A DNA stretch of 64,000 nucleotides, taken from NCBI GenBank assembly GCA_021817845.1, contig JAKAFW010000017.1, positions 1-64,000 on the forward strand. The letters run 5' to 3'. Shown here in pieces: positions 17,722 through 26,927 of the stretch. Origin of the DNA: FEN-1297 sp021817845 (lineage in GTDB: Bacteria; Bacteroidota; Ignavibacteria; Ignavibacteriales; Ignavibacteriaceae). Position 1 is the stretch's first letter. Each line of letters opens with the position of its first letter. Under the pieces are notes generated by a model. The model worked only from the letters and a program-made list of their open reading frames with translations. It ran no database searches and was not told the DNA's origin. The position numbers were made by a program, and so were the translations under genes.

Positions 17722-17814
17722 ATGAGAGTACTACAGAGAATTCTTAGTATTTACCTTTTTTTGCTTCCGGTTATAGTTATTTTTATGTTATGTATTAATA
17801 AAAATAAAAACTAA
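17722..17814 (+). CDS. Possible 30-residue single-span membrane peptide
   Basis: ATG at 17722 has AAGGTGA 4 nt upstream and opens 30 codons: MRVLQRILSIYLFLLPVIVI then FMLCINKNKN. It would be one hydrophobic helix with positive ends. It stops 11 bp before the DUF4404 gene on the same strand, so the two could be co-transcribed. Its ribosome binding site lies in the end of a repeat, which lowers confidence. No family is recognised. Confidence 0.35.
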   Translation: MRVLQRILSIYLFLLPVIVIFMLCINKNKN

Positions 17815-17825
17815 GTTTATAAAAA

Positions 17826-18098
17826 ATGGAAAAACAAAATCTAAAACAGTTGATTGAAAATATTCATAGCCTACTTCAAAATGAAAAGTCTATTGACCAA
17901 GAATCTCGTGAAAGTTTGCAAAAGCTTATGGAAGATATCCGGAACATTTTGGAAAATTCCGAATTAAATAAGGAGGAGATTCACATGTCATTAATAGAAG
18001 AACTAAAGTCTTCGGCAAGAAATTTTGAAGCAACACATCCAAAAGTTTCCGAATCGATAAATATTCTTGTCACCGGCTTAAGCAATTTTGGTTTATAA
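17826..18098 (+). CDS. DUF4404 family protein
   Basis: 90 residues, almost all helical and charged. The first half (QLIENIHSLLQNEKSIDQES, LQKLMEDIRNIL) looks like a coiled coil. The second half, LIEELKSSARNFEATHPKVS followed by ESINILVTGLSNFGL, is the DUF4404 signature. It is probably cytoplasmic and dimeric. No function is established for the family. A tiny membrane peptide may precede it by 11 bp. Confidence 0.7.
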   Translation: MEKQNLKQLIENIHSLLQNEKSIDQESRESLQKLMEDIRNILENSELNKEEIHMSLIEELKSSARNFEATHPKVSESINILVTGLSNFGL

Positions 18099-18207
18099 GC
18101 TTCCTTCTTTAAAAGCATCTTCAGAAATATTAAAGTGAGCTACGTTAAAACTTTTGAATTCTACCCTGGTTAAATTTATTGAATGAATTTGTATCAATAA
18201 AAATTTA

Positions 18208-18525
18208 ATGAAGAAAAAACTTTTCATAGTACTTCTTACAGCAATGGTTTTGAACCTCAGTTTTACTGTGGACCATTTCCATTTTATTCAGAATAGCGAC
18301 AATCAAGAAATTGCAAAAAATAACGGTGCTTTAGAAACACCTCCATGCGAAATTTGTTGGGTGTCATTAAACTATAATAGTGAATCGGCATGGACTATAA
18401 AGAAAATTTCTTTTGCATTAGGTTATGTAGCCCTGTTAAATATTGATAATGAAAACCAAATTTCTAATACAATCATTCCAATTCTAAACCCCCGTGCTCC
18501 TCCGTTCGTAACACTCTTTTCCTAA
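18208..18525 (+). CDS. Small exported CopL/DUF2946-like protein
   Basis: 105 residues with an N-terminal signal (KKKLFIVLLTAMVLNLSFTV), then possible metal ligands DHFHF and PPCEICW, and the C-terminal RAPP motif (PRAPPFVTLFS) typical of DUF2946/CopL-like proteins. Those proteins are often encoded beside TonB receptors and metal (mainly copper) handling genes. The gene here is 75 bp upstream of a TonB receptor and bacterioferritin follows, so a metal-uptake or metal-resistance role is plausible but inferred. The metal is not determined. Confidence 0.6.
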   Translation: MKKKLFIVLLTAMVLNLSFTVDHFHFIQNSDNQEIAKNNGALETPPCEICWVSLNYNSESAWTIKKISFALGYVALLNIDNENQISNTIIPILNPRAPPFVTLFS

Positions 18526-18599
18526 AAACATTTCAAAATAATACATTTTGTGGGCGCACTTGATGCTCGCATTTTTATAATTCTATAAGGAGTTTGCAT

Positions 18600-21053
18600 A
18601 TGGATTTTCCAAGTAAGCATTTTTCTGTTACGGAAAAATATAAATGGTTTTTTGTAATATTATTTTTAATGGGTTTACCCAACAGTTATGCAACACAAAA
18701 AAAAGATATAGCAATAGAAAGGTATAGCTTTACCGTAATGGTCTATGATGCTTCGTTATTTACGCCGCTTCATTTGGCAAAAGTTTCTTTAAGAAAAAAT
18801 GGAGCTTTGGTAGCCTGGCATTTTACCGATGCCTCAGGCAAAATGACATTTAGAGGTGTTGGCCCGGGATGGTATAATTTGTCTGTAAGTTTTAAAGAAT
18901 ATGATGATTTTTCTGATTCTGTTTTAATCGATCAAAATCATTCGATTGATTCAGTGGCAATGCAATCTTCATACATGGTAACAATCTTAAACCCGGTTGT
19001 AGTAACCGGAGTAAGAAGTCTTGATGTTCAGACTATACAAACTAAAACAGGAGATCAGTTTTTTAATTCGGAAACATTTCATGCAGCTCCAACGGCACGT
19101 ATGACAAATATGATTCAAGAAAATGTTTTAGGAGCAGTAAGATCTACAACCGGTGAAGTTCATATCAATGGACAACATGCAGAATTTTCATATTATTTAG
19201 ATGGTATACAAATTCCTCTCGGAGTATTCGGCGGACTTAATGAAGTAGTTGACCCCAAAGTAGTGAAGAGTATTAATTTTATGACGGGAGGCTTTCCGGC
19301 TGAGTATGGCGGACAAATAGCTGCAATAATGAATATTCAAACCATAGTTCCATCAGGGCATTTTCATCTTGGTTTCTCAAGTTATTTGGGAAGTTACTTA
19401 GTTTTTAACGGAACTAAACCATTTGTCCCCGGCAATGAAGTTCCATTCGGAAATTCAAGCAACGTTCTGGGCGATACACTCGGAGGAAGGGTTGGGCCTT
19501 TAAGAGCTATCAATTCAAACGGGCAGGCTTTGTCGATAAGCAATCATACCGGTTCTCTTGGGTATTTTATTTCTGCCTCGAGACAGGAAACAGATCACCG
19601 GATTGACCTACCAACGCCGGTTTTATATAATGATCATGGAACCGATATCTTTACTTACGGCAAGTTTGATTACTTACTACCAAATAATGATTATCTTACA
19701 ATGAACTTAAACTACGGCAAAACAAATACCGAAGTTCCGTTCGATATAAACTTGCAGGGAATGGCTCCTGATCAACAGGAAAGCAGCAATGCTTTTGAGA
19801 CTCTTTCATACTTTCATACCATTTCTTCAGAGCAAGATCATGAGAAAAAATTCTTTGCCGGAATTTTATTGCGGCAAGGCGGCTTAATTTATACTCCGAG
19901 TCTAATTAGTCCTGTTAATTTTCAATTTGCCGGAGATAGTTCAAATTACGCTTTAGCGGAAAATAGGAAATTCAATACTGCCGGCTTTAGAACTACCTAC
20001 GAAGATAGACTATCAAAGGATTTTATGTATGAAACTGGATTAAATTTTAGTTCAACTACAGGAAGCGAAAAATTTACTTCGCGAGATAGTTTAGACAGAA
20101 CTGGACCATCGGTACTTACGAATTATTCTGGTTCAGATTTCGGAATATTTGCGGAAGAAGAATACCAGCCTTTGGATTGGTTCAGAGTTGATGCAGGGCT
20201 AAGATATGACCAGCATATAGCTCCATATATGCCACTGCAGAAGGAAATTAGTCCCCGGATCAAATTTAATTTCTTTATCGATAATCAAAACAATGGATAC
20301 CTTTATTACGGCAGGTTATTTATGCCGACAAATATAGAAGGTCTTAGGACGATTGCCTCTAACGTTACTAATTCCGGTATGGCAACTCTTCCGGAAAAGG
20401 ATGATTTCTATGAAGCTACTTATGTTCATACTTTCAATAATGGATTTTCCGCAAAGACAGACGTTTTCTATAAATACTCTTCTCCGGGCGTAGATGATCA
20501 ATCAATTGGCTCAAGCGCAATTAAGACTTCGGTTAATATTGCCGTGATAAAAACTTCTGGTATTGAATTAGGGTTATCTTATACCGATCCGGTTATCCCA
20601 TTCTCAGGATTTTTGAATACTTCTTTAATACATGCATATGGATCAGGCGCAATAACAGGCGGATTCTTGCCTATCGATAATGCCGGAACCGCTACAGATC
20701 TTGATCATGATCAGCGTTTGTCAATTGTCGCGGAATTGAATTATCAACCTCAAGACTGGTTTGCAAATTTTACGGCTATTTACGGTTCTGGGTTAACAAA
20801 CGGAAACCCAAACAACATTACATACGGTACTGGATTATTTGATTTTAATACAGGAGCACACGTAGCGCCATCAACTATAATAAATATTTCTGCCGGATAC
20901 ATAATTCACCTCAGCGGGGAAACAACGTTTGAGCCTTCACTTTATATAAATAATTTATTCGACCATAGTTATCTTTTGAAAGGGGCTTTCTTCGGTGGCG
21001 CAAGTTGGGGAGATAGACGGAATGTTATGTTCAAAATTTCATTGCACGTTTAG
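18600..21053 (+). CDS. TonB-dependent outer-membrane receptor
   Basis: An 817-residue receptor. It has a signal peptide (WFFVILFLMGLPNSYAT), a carboxypeptidase-regulatory-like domain (about 45-130), a plug domain (about 135-250, NPVVVTGVRSLD, SYYLDGIQIPLG, SINFMTGGFPAEYGGQIAAI) and a beta-barrel ending RRNVMFKISLHV. It imports a bound ligand using TonB energy; the ligand is unknown. ATG 18600 with AAGGA 8 nt upstream is preferred to TTG 18594. The preceding CopL-like protein and the bacterioferritin after it suggest a metal or metal chelate. Confidence 0.88.
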   Translation: MDFPSKHFSVTEKYKWFFVILFLMGLPNSYATQKKDIAIERYSFTVMVYDASLFTPLHLAKVSLRKNGALVAWHFTDASGKMTFRGVGPGWYNLSVSFKEYDDFSDSVLIDQNHSIDSVAMQSSYMVTILNPVVVTGVRSLDVQTIQTKTGDQFFNSETFHAAPTARMTNMIQENVLGAVRSTTGEVHINGQHAEFSYYLDGIQIPLGVFGGLNEVVDPKVVKSINFMTGGFPAEYGGQIAAIMNIQTIVPSGHFHLGFSSYLGSYLVFNGTKPFVPGNEVPFGNSSNVLGDTLGGRVGPLRAINSNGQALSISNHTGSLGYFISASRQETDHRIDLPTPVLYNDHGTDIFTYGKFDYLLPNNDYLTMNLNYGKTNTEVPFDINLQGMAPDQQESSNAFETLSYFHTISSEQDHEKKFFAGILLRQGGLIYTPSLISPVNFQFAGDSSNYALAENRKFNTAGFRTTYEDRLSKDFMYETGLNFSSTTGSEKFTSRDSLDRTGPSVLTNYSGSDFGIFAEEEYQPLDWFRVDAGLRYDQHIAPYMPLQKEISPRIKFNFFIDNQNNGYLYYGRLFMPTNIEGLRTIASNVTNSGMATLPEKDDFYEATYVHTFNNGFSAKTDVFYKYSSPGVDDQSIGSSAIKTSVNIAVIKTSGIELGLSYTDPVIPFSGFLNTSLIHAYGSGAITGGFLPIDNAGTATDLDHDQRLSIVAELNYQPQDWFANFTAIYGSGLTNGNPNNITYGTGLFDFNTGAHVAPSTIINISAGYIIHLSGETTFEPSLYINNLFDHSYLLKGAFFGGASWGDRRNVMFKISLHV

Positions 21054-21151
21054 AACCTTATTTGATAAATAAAATTTCTTTGTTAAGTTTGTGCAGGGTA
21101 GTGTTAATTAACAAAATGTTGCCATTTAACATATTATAAGGAGAAAATATT

Positions 21152-21655
21152 ATGCATGCTAAAAGTATCAAACTTCTTAACAAAGCCGTAGCAGACGAAC
21201 TCTCTGCGGTTCATCAATATATGTATTTCCATTTTCATTGTGACGATCAGGGGTATGATCTGCTTGCAAATCTATTTAAGAGAACGGCAATTGCCGAAAT
21301 GATGCACATTGAAAAATTAGCGGATAGAATTTTATTCCTCAAAGGCGAATTGGAAATGAAAGCCTCTACTGAAGTTGAAAAATTTATTAATGTAGAGGAA
21401 ATGTTGAAATTAGCAGCAAAAATGGAAGAGGATAGCGCAAAGGAATATAACCTTTGGGCAAACGAATGTGCAGCAAATGCAGACTCGATTTCGAAACAGC
21501 TTTTTGAAAGTCTGGTTGCTGAGGAAGAAGTTCACTACAATCAGTATGATACGGAATTAGACAATCTAAAAAAGTTTGGTGATAATTATTTAGCCTTGCA
21601 ATCAATAGAAAGAAGCAAGGTCAGAGATACTCCTATTGCCGGTACTCAGAATTAA
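21152..21655 (+). CDS. bfr: Bacterioferritin-like iron storage protein
   Basis: 167 residues forming a four-helix bundle. Ferroxidase ligands are visible: the glutamate in DELSAVHQYMYF, E and H in AIAEMMHIEKLADRI, the glutamate in MEEDSAKEYN, and EExH in SLVAEEEVHYNQYD. The methionine before MH matches the haem-binding region of bacterioferritin, so Bfr is preferred to plain ferritin. It oxidises Fe2+ and stores the mineral inside a 24-mer. AAGGAG lies 7 nt upstream. It ends in its own terminator and sits 98 bp after a TonB receptor. Confidence 0.9.
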   Translation: MHAKSIKLLNKAVADELSAVHQYMYFHFHCDDQGYDLLANLFKRTAIAEMMHIEKLADRILFLKGELEMKASTEVEKFINVEEMLKLAAKMEEDSAKEYNLWANECAANADSISKQLFESLVAEEEVHYNQYDTELDNLKKFGDNYLALQSIERSKVRDTPIAGTQN

Positions 21656-21671
21656 TTATATAATTATTAAT

Positions 21672-21744
21672 CTCCAAGGTTTTAATGTTAATAAAAAAAT
21701 GAACCCTTTGAATTTTGCTTATGATTTAAACCTTGGAGTTTTTT
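21672..21744 (+). terminator. Long-loop intrinsic terminator after bfr
   Basis: CTCCAAGGTTTTAA (21672-21685) pairs with TTTAAACCTTGGAG (21725-21738), 13 of 14 matching, with a 39-nt loop, then six T. It is 16 bp after the bfr stop. Confidence 0.75.
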
Positions 21745-21884
21745 ACTTGTCTTATATTATGATATTTTCTTTGCTTTTTTCTTAAACTTGAACTTAAACT
21801 TGCGCATAAGCGTACTATGCTTTGAACTAGCATTTCATTATTTTTATAAATATTATTTTTTAGAATTTACCTCAGGAGTCAAAA

Positions 21885-22802
21885 TTGGGATTATTAGTCG
21901 TTGGTTCACTTGGTTTAGATACAGTTGCAACACCGTTTGATAGAGTAGAAAATGCGCTCGGCGGATCGGCGACATACATTTCTTTAGCCGCTAGCTATTT
22001 TAGCGGTCCTGTTTATCTTGTCGGAGTAGTCGGAGAAGACTTCCCTAAAAAATATATCGATCTCCTTGAGAATCATAATGTCGACCTCGAAGGCTTGCAA
22101 ATAGTTAAAGGCGGTAAAACATTTAGATGGTCGGGTAAATATCATTACGATTTGAATGTCCGCGATACATTATTAACCGAGCTGAATGTTTTTGAGAAAT
22201 TTAATCCGATAATTCCGGATAAATTTAAAAAAGCAAAATTCGTGTTACTTGGAAATATTGATCCTGAATTGCAAATAAGAGTTCTTGACCAAATGGAAGA
22301 ACCGCACTTTGTAGTCGGCGATACTATGAATTATTGGATTGAAGGGAAGAAGGATACTTTACTTGAATTATTAAAAAGGGTAAATGTCCTAATCATAAAT
22401 GATTCTGAAGCTCGTTTGCTGGCAAAGGAACCTAACTTAATTAAAGCTTGGAAGATAATTCGCGAAATGGGTCCGGAAATTTTGATAATTAAAAAGGGAG
22501 AACACGGTGCGCTCCTTTTTACTGACGAAACTGTATTCTCTGCACCGGCTTATCCGATGGAAATGATTTATGATCCGACTGGCGCTGGCGATACTTTTGC
22601 CGGTGGATTTATCGGATATCTGCATAAGACTCAGGATTTAAGTCCGGAAAATATGAAACGTGCCGTTATTTATGGCAGCGCGATGGCTTCATTTTGCGTG
22701 GAGAAATTTAGTACAAAAGGATTGGAAGAAATTGAATATCTAAGGGTTCAGGATAGGTACAGAGAGTTTCTCAAACTATCAACTTTTGATGAGAAGTATT
22801 AA
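21885..22802 (+). CDS. PfkB-family sugar/nucleoside kinase
   Basis: A 305-residue ribokinase-fold kinase. The N-terminal GLLVVGSLGLDTVATPFDRV and GGSATYISLAASYF form the substrate lid and binding region. PfkB motif 2, DPTGAGDTFAGGFIG (about 226-240), supplies the catalytic aspartate and anion hole. IINDSEARLL matches the family's N-x-x-E-like block. The substrate is not readable: sugar, adenosine or related. The TTG start at 21885 has CAGGAG 7 nt upstream and the protein begins at the usual place. The stop codon touches the left end of a MITE-like repeat. Confidence 0.88.
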   Translation: MGLLVVGSLGLDTVATPFDRVENALGGSATYISLAASYFSGPVYLVGVVGEDFPKKYIDLLENHNVDLEGLQIVKGGKTFRWSGKYHYDLNVRDTLLTELNVFEKFNPIIPDKFKKAKFVLLGNIDPELQIRVLDQMEEPHFVVGDTMNYWIEGKKDTLLELLKRVNVLIINDSEARLLAKEPNLIKAWKIIREMGPEILIIKKGEHGALLFTDETVFSAPAYPMEMIYDPTGAGDTFAGGFIGYLHKTQDLSPENMKRAVIYGSAMASFCVEKFSTKGLEEIEYLRVQDRYREFLKLSTFDEKY

Positions 22803-22887
22803 GGGTATTTCTAAAAACTATCTTTTATAAAAATTTAACGCAGAGAACCTACCTGCCGGCAGGTATTGAAGTTATTAGAAGTGCCCT
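22802..22887. repeat. Short MITE-like element
   Basis: The 86-bp element has ends AGGGTATTTCTAAAAAC and GTTATTAGAAGTGCCCT (14 of 17 bases pair as inverted repeats). Its middle is a perfect 16-bp palindrome, TACCTGCCGGCAGGTA (22850-22865). TA stands at both outer edges. It is a deleted relative of the longer element at 54841-55119, sharing CTAAAAACTATCTTT near the left end and CAGGTATTGAAG near the right. Confidence 0.75.
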
Positions 22888-22901
22888 TAAATAATTTATT
22901 T

Positions 22902-22986
22902 TTGGAATATTGGAGTAATGGAATCATGGAATTGAGCGGTATTTTCCATAATTCCAGATAGTTGTTTCTGTGTAATGTGACTTATA
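22902..22986. repeat. Mosaic intergenic repeat, type B core, second copy
   Basis: It contains TTGGAATATTGGAGTAATGG and an inverted repeat TGGAATCATGGAA with TTCCATAATTCCA (12 of 13), then ends GTAATGTGACTTATAA, like the right ends at 17710 and 47425. It lies directly after the short MITE-like element. Confidence 0.6.
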
Positions 22987-23017
22987 AGTAAATAATTATT
23001 TAAATGGCGTTTATACT

Positions 23018-23569
23018 CTAAGAAATTAAATAGACATCCGAATATCGTTTCATACTTTCTTCAATTACTTTGAAAGCGAATTCCTTTTCTAAGAATTCAT
23101 TCACTTCAACGTGTTTATGTTCAAGGGCTTTGTAGTCTTCAAAAAATCTTTTTAGTTCAACCATCGTGTGCGGGGGCAATTCATCAAGCGAATTAATATA
23201 ATTGACTGCAATATCATTATTAGCGACGGCGATAATTTTCTCGTCCCTTTCGTTGCTGTCTATCATGTGCATAACTCCGATTACTTTCGCTTCAACTATG
23301 CAGAGAGGTTCAACATCAATTGAAGAGATGACAAGGATATCGAGAGGATCATTATCATCCGCGATTGTCCTTGGAATGAATCCATAATTTGCTGGGTAAT
23401 GAACAGCCGAAAATAAAACACGGTCTAATCTTAATAGACCGCTTTCTTTATCCAATTCATACTTTGCCTTTGAGCCTTTAGATATTTCAATAACACTATT
23501 GATAACATCAGGAGTTTTCTCACCCATTTTAACGCAGTGCCAGGGGTTTTTTATATCGTATTTTACCAT
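23018..23569 (-). CDS. ppa: Inorganic pyrophosphatase (family I)
   Basis: 183 residues, the normal length. It hydrolyses pyrophosphate to phosphate, driving biosynthesis. The active-site signature DDNDPLDILV supplies the metal-binding aspartates; AVHYPANYGFIP and a C-terminal FFEDYKALEHKHVEV match the family. It is convergent with the PfkB gene, with two repeats between. Confidence 0.95.
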   Translation of the reverse strand: MVKYDIKNPWHCVKMGEKTPDVINSVIEISKGSKAKYELDKESGLLRLDRVLFSAVHYPANYGFIPRTIADDNDPLDILVISSIDVEPLCIVEAKVIGVMHMIDSNERDEKIIAVANNDIAVNYINSLDELPPHTMVELKRFFEDYKALEHKHVEVNEFLEKEFAFKVIEESMKRYSDVYLIS

Positions 23570-23886
23570 ATTCTATTTATTAAATTAATTGTTTGAAATA
23601 ATTTCAGTTTAATTTGAATAATTTCGTACACAAAGATAATAATAAATTTATTAGGACAGATATGAAATATAACAATTCTTAACCTCCTTTATTTCCATGG
23701 GGCTAAACAAAAATTGTGAATGCCAATTATTGAACAGCAGAGTGGTAACATATTAGCAGTAAAAGATTAAAATAAAAATTAAAGCTACAGAAGAGCGGCA
23801 TATAATTATTCAACTAAATCATGTTAGCTGCAGAAATATTTTATTATATCTACAACCAACATGATCTAAGACTAGCTTATTTATTA
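23570..23886. other. 317-bp gap between amtB and ppa
   Basis: This is the promoter side of ppa and the 3' side of amtB, both minus strand. No coding trace was found. An inverted repeat at 23818-23865 (listed) lies just after amtB. Confidence 0.5.
23818..23865 (-). terminator. Candidate hairpin terminator after amtB
   Basis: ATCATGTTAGCTG pairs with CAACCAACATGAT (11 of 13 pairs as G-C/A-T, others G-U) across a 22-nt loop, 21 bp beyond the amtB stop. No T tract follows, so termination is a guess from position. Confidence 0.4.
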
Positions 23887-25386
23887 TTAATCTCTCTTTG
23901 ACGAAAAATGCGGGGGCTCAGAAGTAACAAATTCAGGATATGCATGCATACCATGCTCATGTAAATCAAGACCTTCGATTTCTCCTTCCGCTGAAACACG
24001 TAGTGTACCGGTAAGATTTACCAAATACATCAATAAAAAGGCAACGCCAAGTGAAGCCCCCGTAATTGAAGCGCTTCCAATTAATTGTGATATCAATTGA
24101 TGGACTCCTCCGCCGTAAAAAAGACCTGTAACTACTGTACTGGTATCTGCTCCTGTTGCGGTTGGGACACCATATTTACCGGCTGCAAAAAGTCCGAGCG
24201 ATAAAGTACCCCAGATCCCTGCAACCATGTGTACTGGTACTGCGCCAATAGGATCATCAATACGAAGGTATTCTAAAAGATCCATTCCCCAAACCACAAC
24301 TATACCTGCAACTAATCCAATCCAAAAAGCGCCCCATGGATCTACCCAATAACAGGGAGCCGTAATAGCAACTAATCCGGCAAGAAAACCATTTACTGAA
24401 AGACCTAAATCCCATTTTTTTGTGCGCATATAAGAATAAATCAAAGCAGATAATCCGGCCGAACAAGCAGCCAGCGTAGTATTGAATGAAACTCTTCCTA
24501 TGCCGATTGTATCTAATGCCGAGAGTGTACTACCTGGATTAAATCCGTACCATCCAAACCAAAGTATTAAACCACCTATTGCCCCCAGTAGAATATTATG
24601 CGGGGGCATGGGTCCACCACCATCACGTTTGAAAATTCTTCCAAGTCGGGGACCAAGCACAACTGCTCCTGCTAAAGAAATTGCTCCACCAATTGTATGA
24701 ACAACGGTAGAGCCAGCGAAATCTCTGAATGGTAGTGCCATATTTGCCAGCCAGCCATCAGGGCCCCATGCCCAATGACCAACTATAGGATAAATAAATC
24801 CGGTTACACCAACACTATAAAGTAAATCTCCTATGAATCCAGTTCTCCCGACCATCGCTCCGGATGTTACGGTCGAGCAGGTATCCGCAAATGCAAATTG
24901 GAATACCCAAAATGCTAGCACTGGAACTCCGGTTGTTCCATAAGTTTCCGGAAGGCCTTGTAAGAAAAATCCGGTTGTCCCTATCCATGGAGTACCTGGT
25001 TCAAACATAAATGCAAAACCAAATGCCCAAAAAAGAACTCCGCAAAGTGCTGTATCAGCAACTCCTTCTATAATAACATTAATTGATTCGCGTTCTCTAG
25101 CAAATCCGGCTTCAAGTAATTCAAAACCAGCCTGCATGCAGAACACTAGAAAAGCTGCAACCAATGTCCAGGTTGTATTAATTGCGTTGATAATATTGAC
25201 CTGCGGTATTTCATTAGTCCCAGCTGCCTTTACTGCAACTGGTGTAAATTCCCACATTAGCAGCAGTACAAAAAATACTCCTACTAATTTTCCAAACATT
25301 CTGTTGGTAATGTTTTTTTGGATCACTGGATTTTTAAAATTGACTATTAGCCGCTTAACGAGGGCTATATCTTTTAATCTTTTCAT
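23887..25386 (-). CDS. amtB: Ammonium transporter
   Basis: A 499-residue Amt/Rh channel with an N-terminal leader and about 11 membrane helices. Pore histidines are visible in VVHTIGGAISLAG and VPVHMVAGIWGTLS; LGAIGGLILWFGWYGFNPGS is a family block. The cytoplasmic tail (EIEGLDLHEHGMHAYPEFV) is the known contact site for PII proteins. It conducts ammonium across the inner membrane. It is the last gene of glnK - beta-barrel protein - amtB on the minus strand, so nitrogen limitation is the expected signal. Confidence 0.96.
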   Translation of the reverse strand: MKRLKDIALVKRLIVNFKNPVIQKNITNRMFGKLVGVFFVLLLMWEFTPVAVKAAGTNEIPQVNIINAINTTWTLVAAFLVFCMQAGFELLEAGFARERESINVIIEGVADTALCGVLFWAFGFAFMFEPGTPWIGTTGFFLQGLPETYGTTGVPVLAFWVFQFAFADTCSTVTSGAMVGRTGFIGDLLYSVGVTGFIYPIVGHWAWGPDGWLANMALPFRDFAGSTVVHTIGGAISLAGAVVLGPRLGRIFKRDGGGPMPPHNILLGAIGGLILWFGWYGFNPGSTLSALDTIGIGRVSFNTTLAACSAGLSALIYSYMRTKKWDLGLSVNGFLAGLVAITAPCYWVDPWGAFWIGLVAGIVVVWGMDLLEYLRIDDPIGAVPVHMVAGIWGTLSLGLFAAGKYGVPTATGADTSTVVTGLFYGGGVHQLISQLIGSASITGASLGVAFLLMYLVNLTGTLRVSAEGEIEGLDLHEHGMHAYPEFVTSEPPHFSSKRD

Positions 25387-25413
25387 AATTTATTCTCCTA
25401 TATGTTTATTTAT

Positions 25414-26508
25414 TTAAAAACTGTACACGGAACCAATAAGGATTGTGTTCTGGTTATTCTTAGAAAACGCGCCGGTTTCATCTTCAAACGTATTTTGATC
25501 CGACCAGTCTCTTCTAAACTCAAGGCGTGTAAGAAGACTGCTTCCGAATTTATATTCATAAGTAAGCGTGATTTCTTTAAGTGCTTGAGATGTGCCGGTG
25601 GTGAAGCCTGACTGGTCATAATAATATTCACCTCTTGCGGCTAGTGCCGAAACGCTTGTTAGTGTATATTTCCCCGTAAATGCAGCGCCTTTCCAAATAG
25701 CATATCCTGTTGGGTCTAATGCTTCTTGACCGTAATCCGCATTTAATGTAACAAACAAAGCATCAGTGGCTTGATAATTTAATATTGTATCGAATACGTG
25801 TCTCTTCTTTGTACCGTTCGGTTCTTCAGGACCGCCGATCCAATTCTGAATAAAAGTAAATGCTTTAGAAGGAGTCCAGACAATTTCAGCACCTAAGGTT
25901 TTATCTTTATTATTTTCTACAATATTATTCCAGCCGTTATAAATATATACAGTGACAGTAAATTGATTACTAAAGGGATAGCTAGCACAGGCACCTACGT
26001 GGAAATAGGGAATAGCATAGGCAAATAATAGTGAACGGCTATAATTAATATTTGAAGCCGATTCAATAACCTCGCCGCCCATATGGGTAACCATTTTACC
26101 TGCATTTATTGTCAATCCATTTCCTACTGGTATTACGGCTGTTAGGTAAGCTTGCTCAATATTGCGCAGGGATTTTTCGGTTCCTAAACTCGCATCGCTA
26201 TTAACAAGATCCATAGCGTGTCCGAAAGCCAAATCGATTCTGAAACCTACAGGGCTGGCTTCTTTTTGAAATGTGATCTTAGCCAAATTTATATCGAACT
26301 GATTTTCATAGACATCAAAATTTCTAAAGTCATTAATGTGACTTGCTGGGTTGTTAAAGTTTTTACTAAAATATAAATCAAACATCCCGCTAATCTGAAG
26401 AGGACTTGATATTGTATCCTTTGTCTGAGCGAAATTATTTTTGCATATCAGAAAGCCTAATCCTAGAATTAGAATGTTTGTTTTGTAAAAATTAAAAATT
26501 TTATTCAT
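25414..26508 (-). CDS. Outer-membrane beta-barrel protein of the ammonium locus
   Basis: A 364-residue porin-like protein. After a signal peptide (ILILGLGFLICKNNFAQT) come repeated amphipathic strands such as ISGMFDLYFSKNFN, TVIPVGNGLTINAGKMVTHM and KEITLTYEYKFGSSLLTRLE, with C-terminal ...ILIGSVYSF ending in phenylalanine, as in outer-membrane barrels. It resembles the BBP2-type barrels found beside glnB/amtB in Bacteroidetes-Chlorobi relatives. It lies between glnK (26 bp) and amtB (27 bp), so a role as outer-membrane channel or partner for ammonium or another nitrogen source is inferred. Confidence 0.8.
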   Translation of the reverse strand: MNKIFNFYKTNILILGLGFLICKNNFAQTKDTISSPLQISGMFDLYFSKNFNNPASHINDFRNFDVYENQFDINLAKITFQKEASPVGFRIDLAFGHAMDLVNSDASLGTEKSLRNIEQAYLTAVIPVGNGLTINAGKMVTHMGGEVIESASNINYSRSLLFAYAIPYFHVGACASYPFSNQFTVTVYIYNGWNNIVENNKDKTLGAEIVWTPSKAFTFIQNWIGGPEEPNGTKKRHVFDTILNYQATDALFVTLNADYGQEALDPTGYAIWKGAAFTGKYTLTSVSALAARGEYYYDQSGFTTGTSQALKEITLTYEYKFGSSLLTRLEFRRDWSDQNTFEDETGAFSKNNQNTILIGSVYSF

Positions 26509-26534
26509 GGCATTCCTTTTTTTGTTTTAAAATA

Positions 26535-26873
26535 TTAAAGTGCGCTTTCCCCAGTTTCTTCAGTTCTGACTCTAATTGCTTCGTCTATTGTAGATATAAA
26601 TAGCTTCCCATCTCCGATTTGTCCTGTTTTAGCTGCCGCAATAATTGTAGAAATTGCTTTATCTAAAAGAGAATCAATAACTATCACTTCTAATTTTACC
26701 TTAGGGATAAAATTTATCTGGTATTCGGCCCCCCGGTAAGTTTCAGTTTGTCCCCTTTGTCGCCCTATTCCTCTGATTTCTGAAATAGACATTCCTTTAA
26801 ATCCTGCTTCAATAAGTGCTTCTCTCACATCATCAAGTTTGTGAGGTCTTATTATAGCTTCGATCTTTTTCAT
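26535..26873 (-). CDS. glnK: PII nitrogen regulatory protein
   Basis: 112 residues, the normal length. It is a trimeric 2-oxoglutarate/ATP/ADP sensor that blocks AmtB when nitrogen is plentiful. The T-loop YRGAEYQINFIPK keeps the tyrosine (Y51 type) that is uridylylated in Proteobacteria, although the modifying enzyme is not in the window. The B-loop is TGQIGDGKLFI and the C-loop is IRVRTEETGESAL. Linkage to amtB supports GlnK rather than GlnB. AAGGAG lies 6 nt before the ATG. It is first in its operon, 55 bp downstream of a perfect inverted repeat. Confidence 0.93.
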   Translation of the reverse strand: MKKIEAIIRPHKLDDVREALIEAGFKGMSISEIRGIGRQRGQTETYRGAEYQINFIPKVKLEVIVIDSLLDKAISTIIAAAKTGQIGDGKLFISTIDEAIRVRTEETGESAL

Positions 26874-26927
26874 TTGTACTCCTTATATTTTGTTGAAATT
26901 AGGTTATTCCTAGTCGATATATTATAT

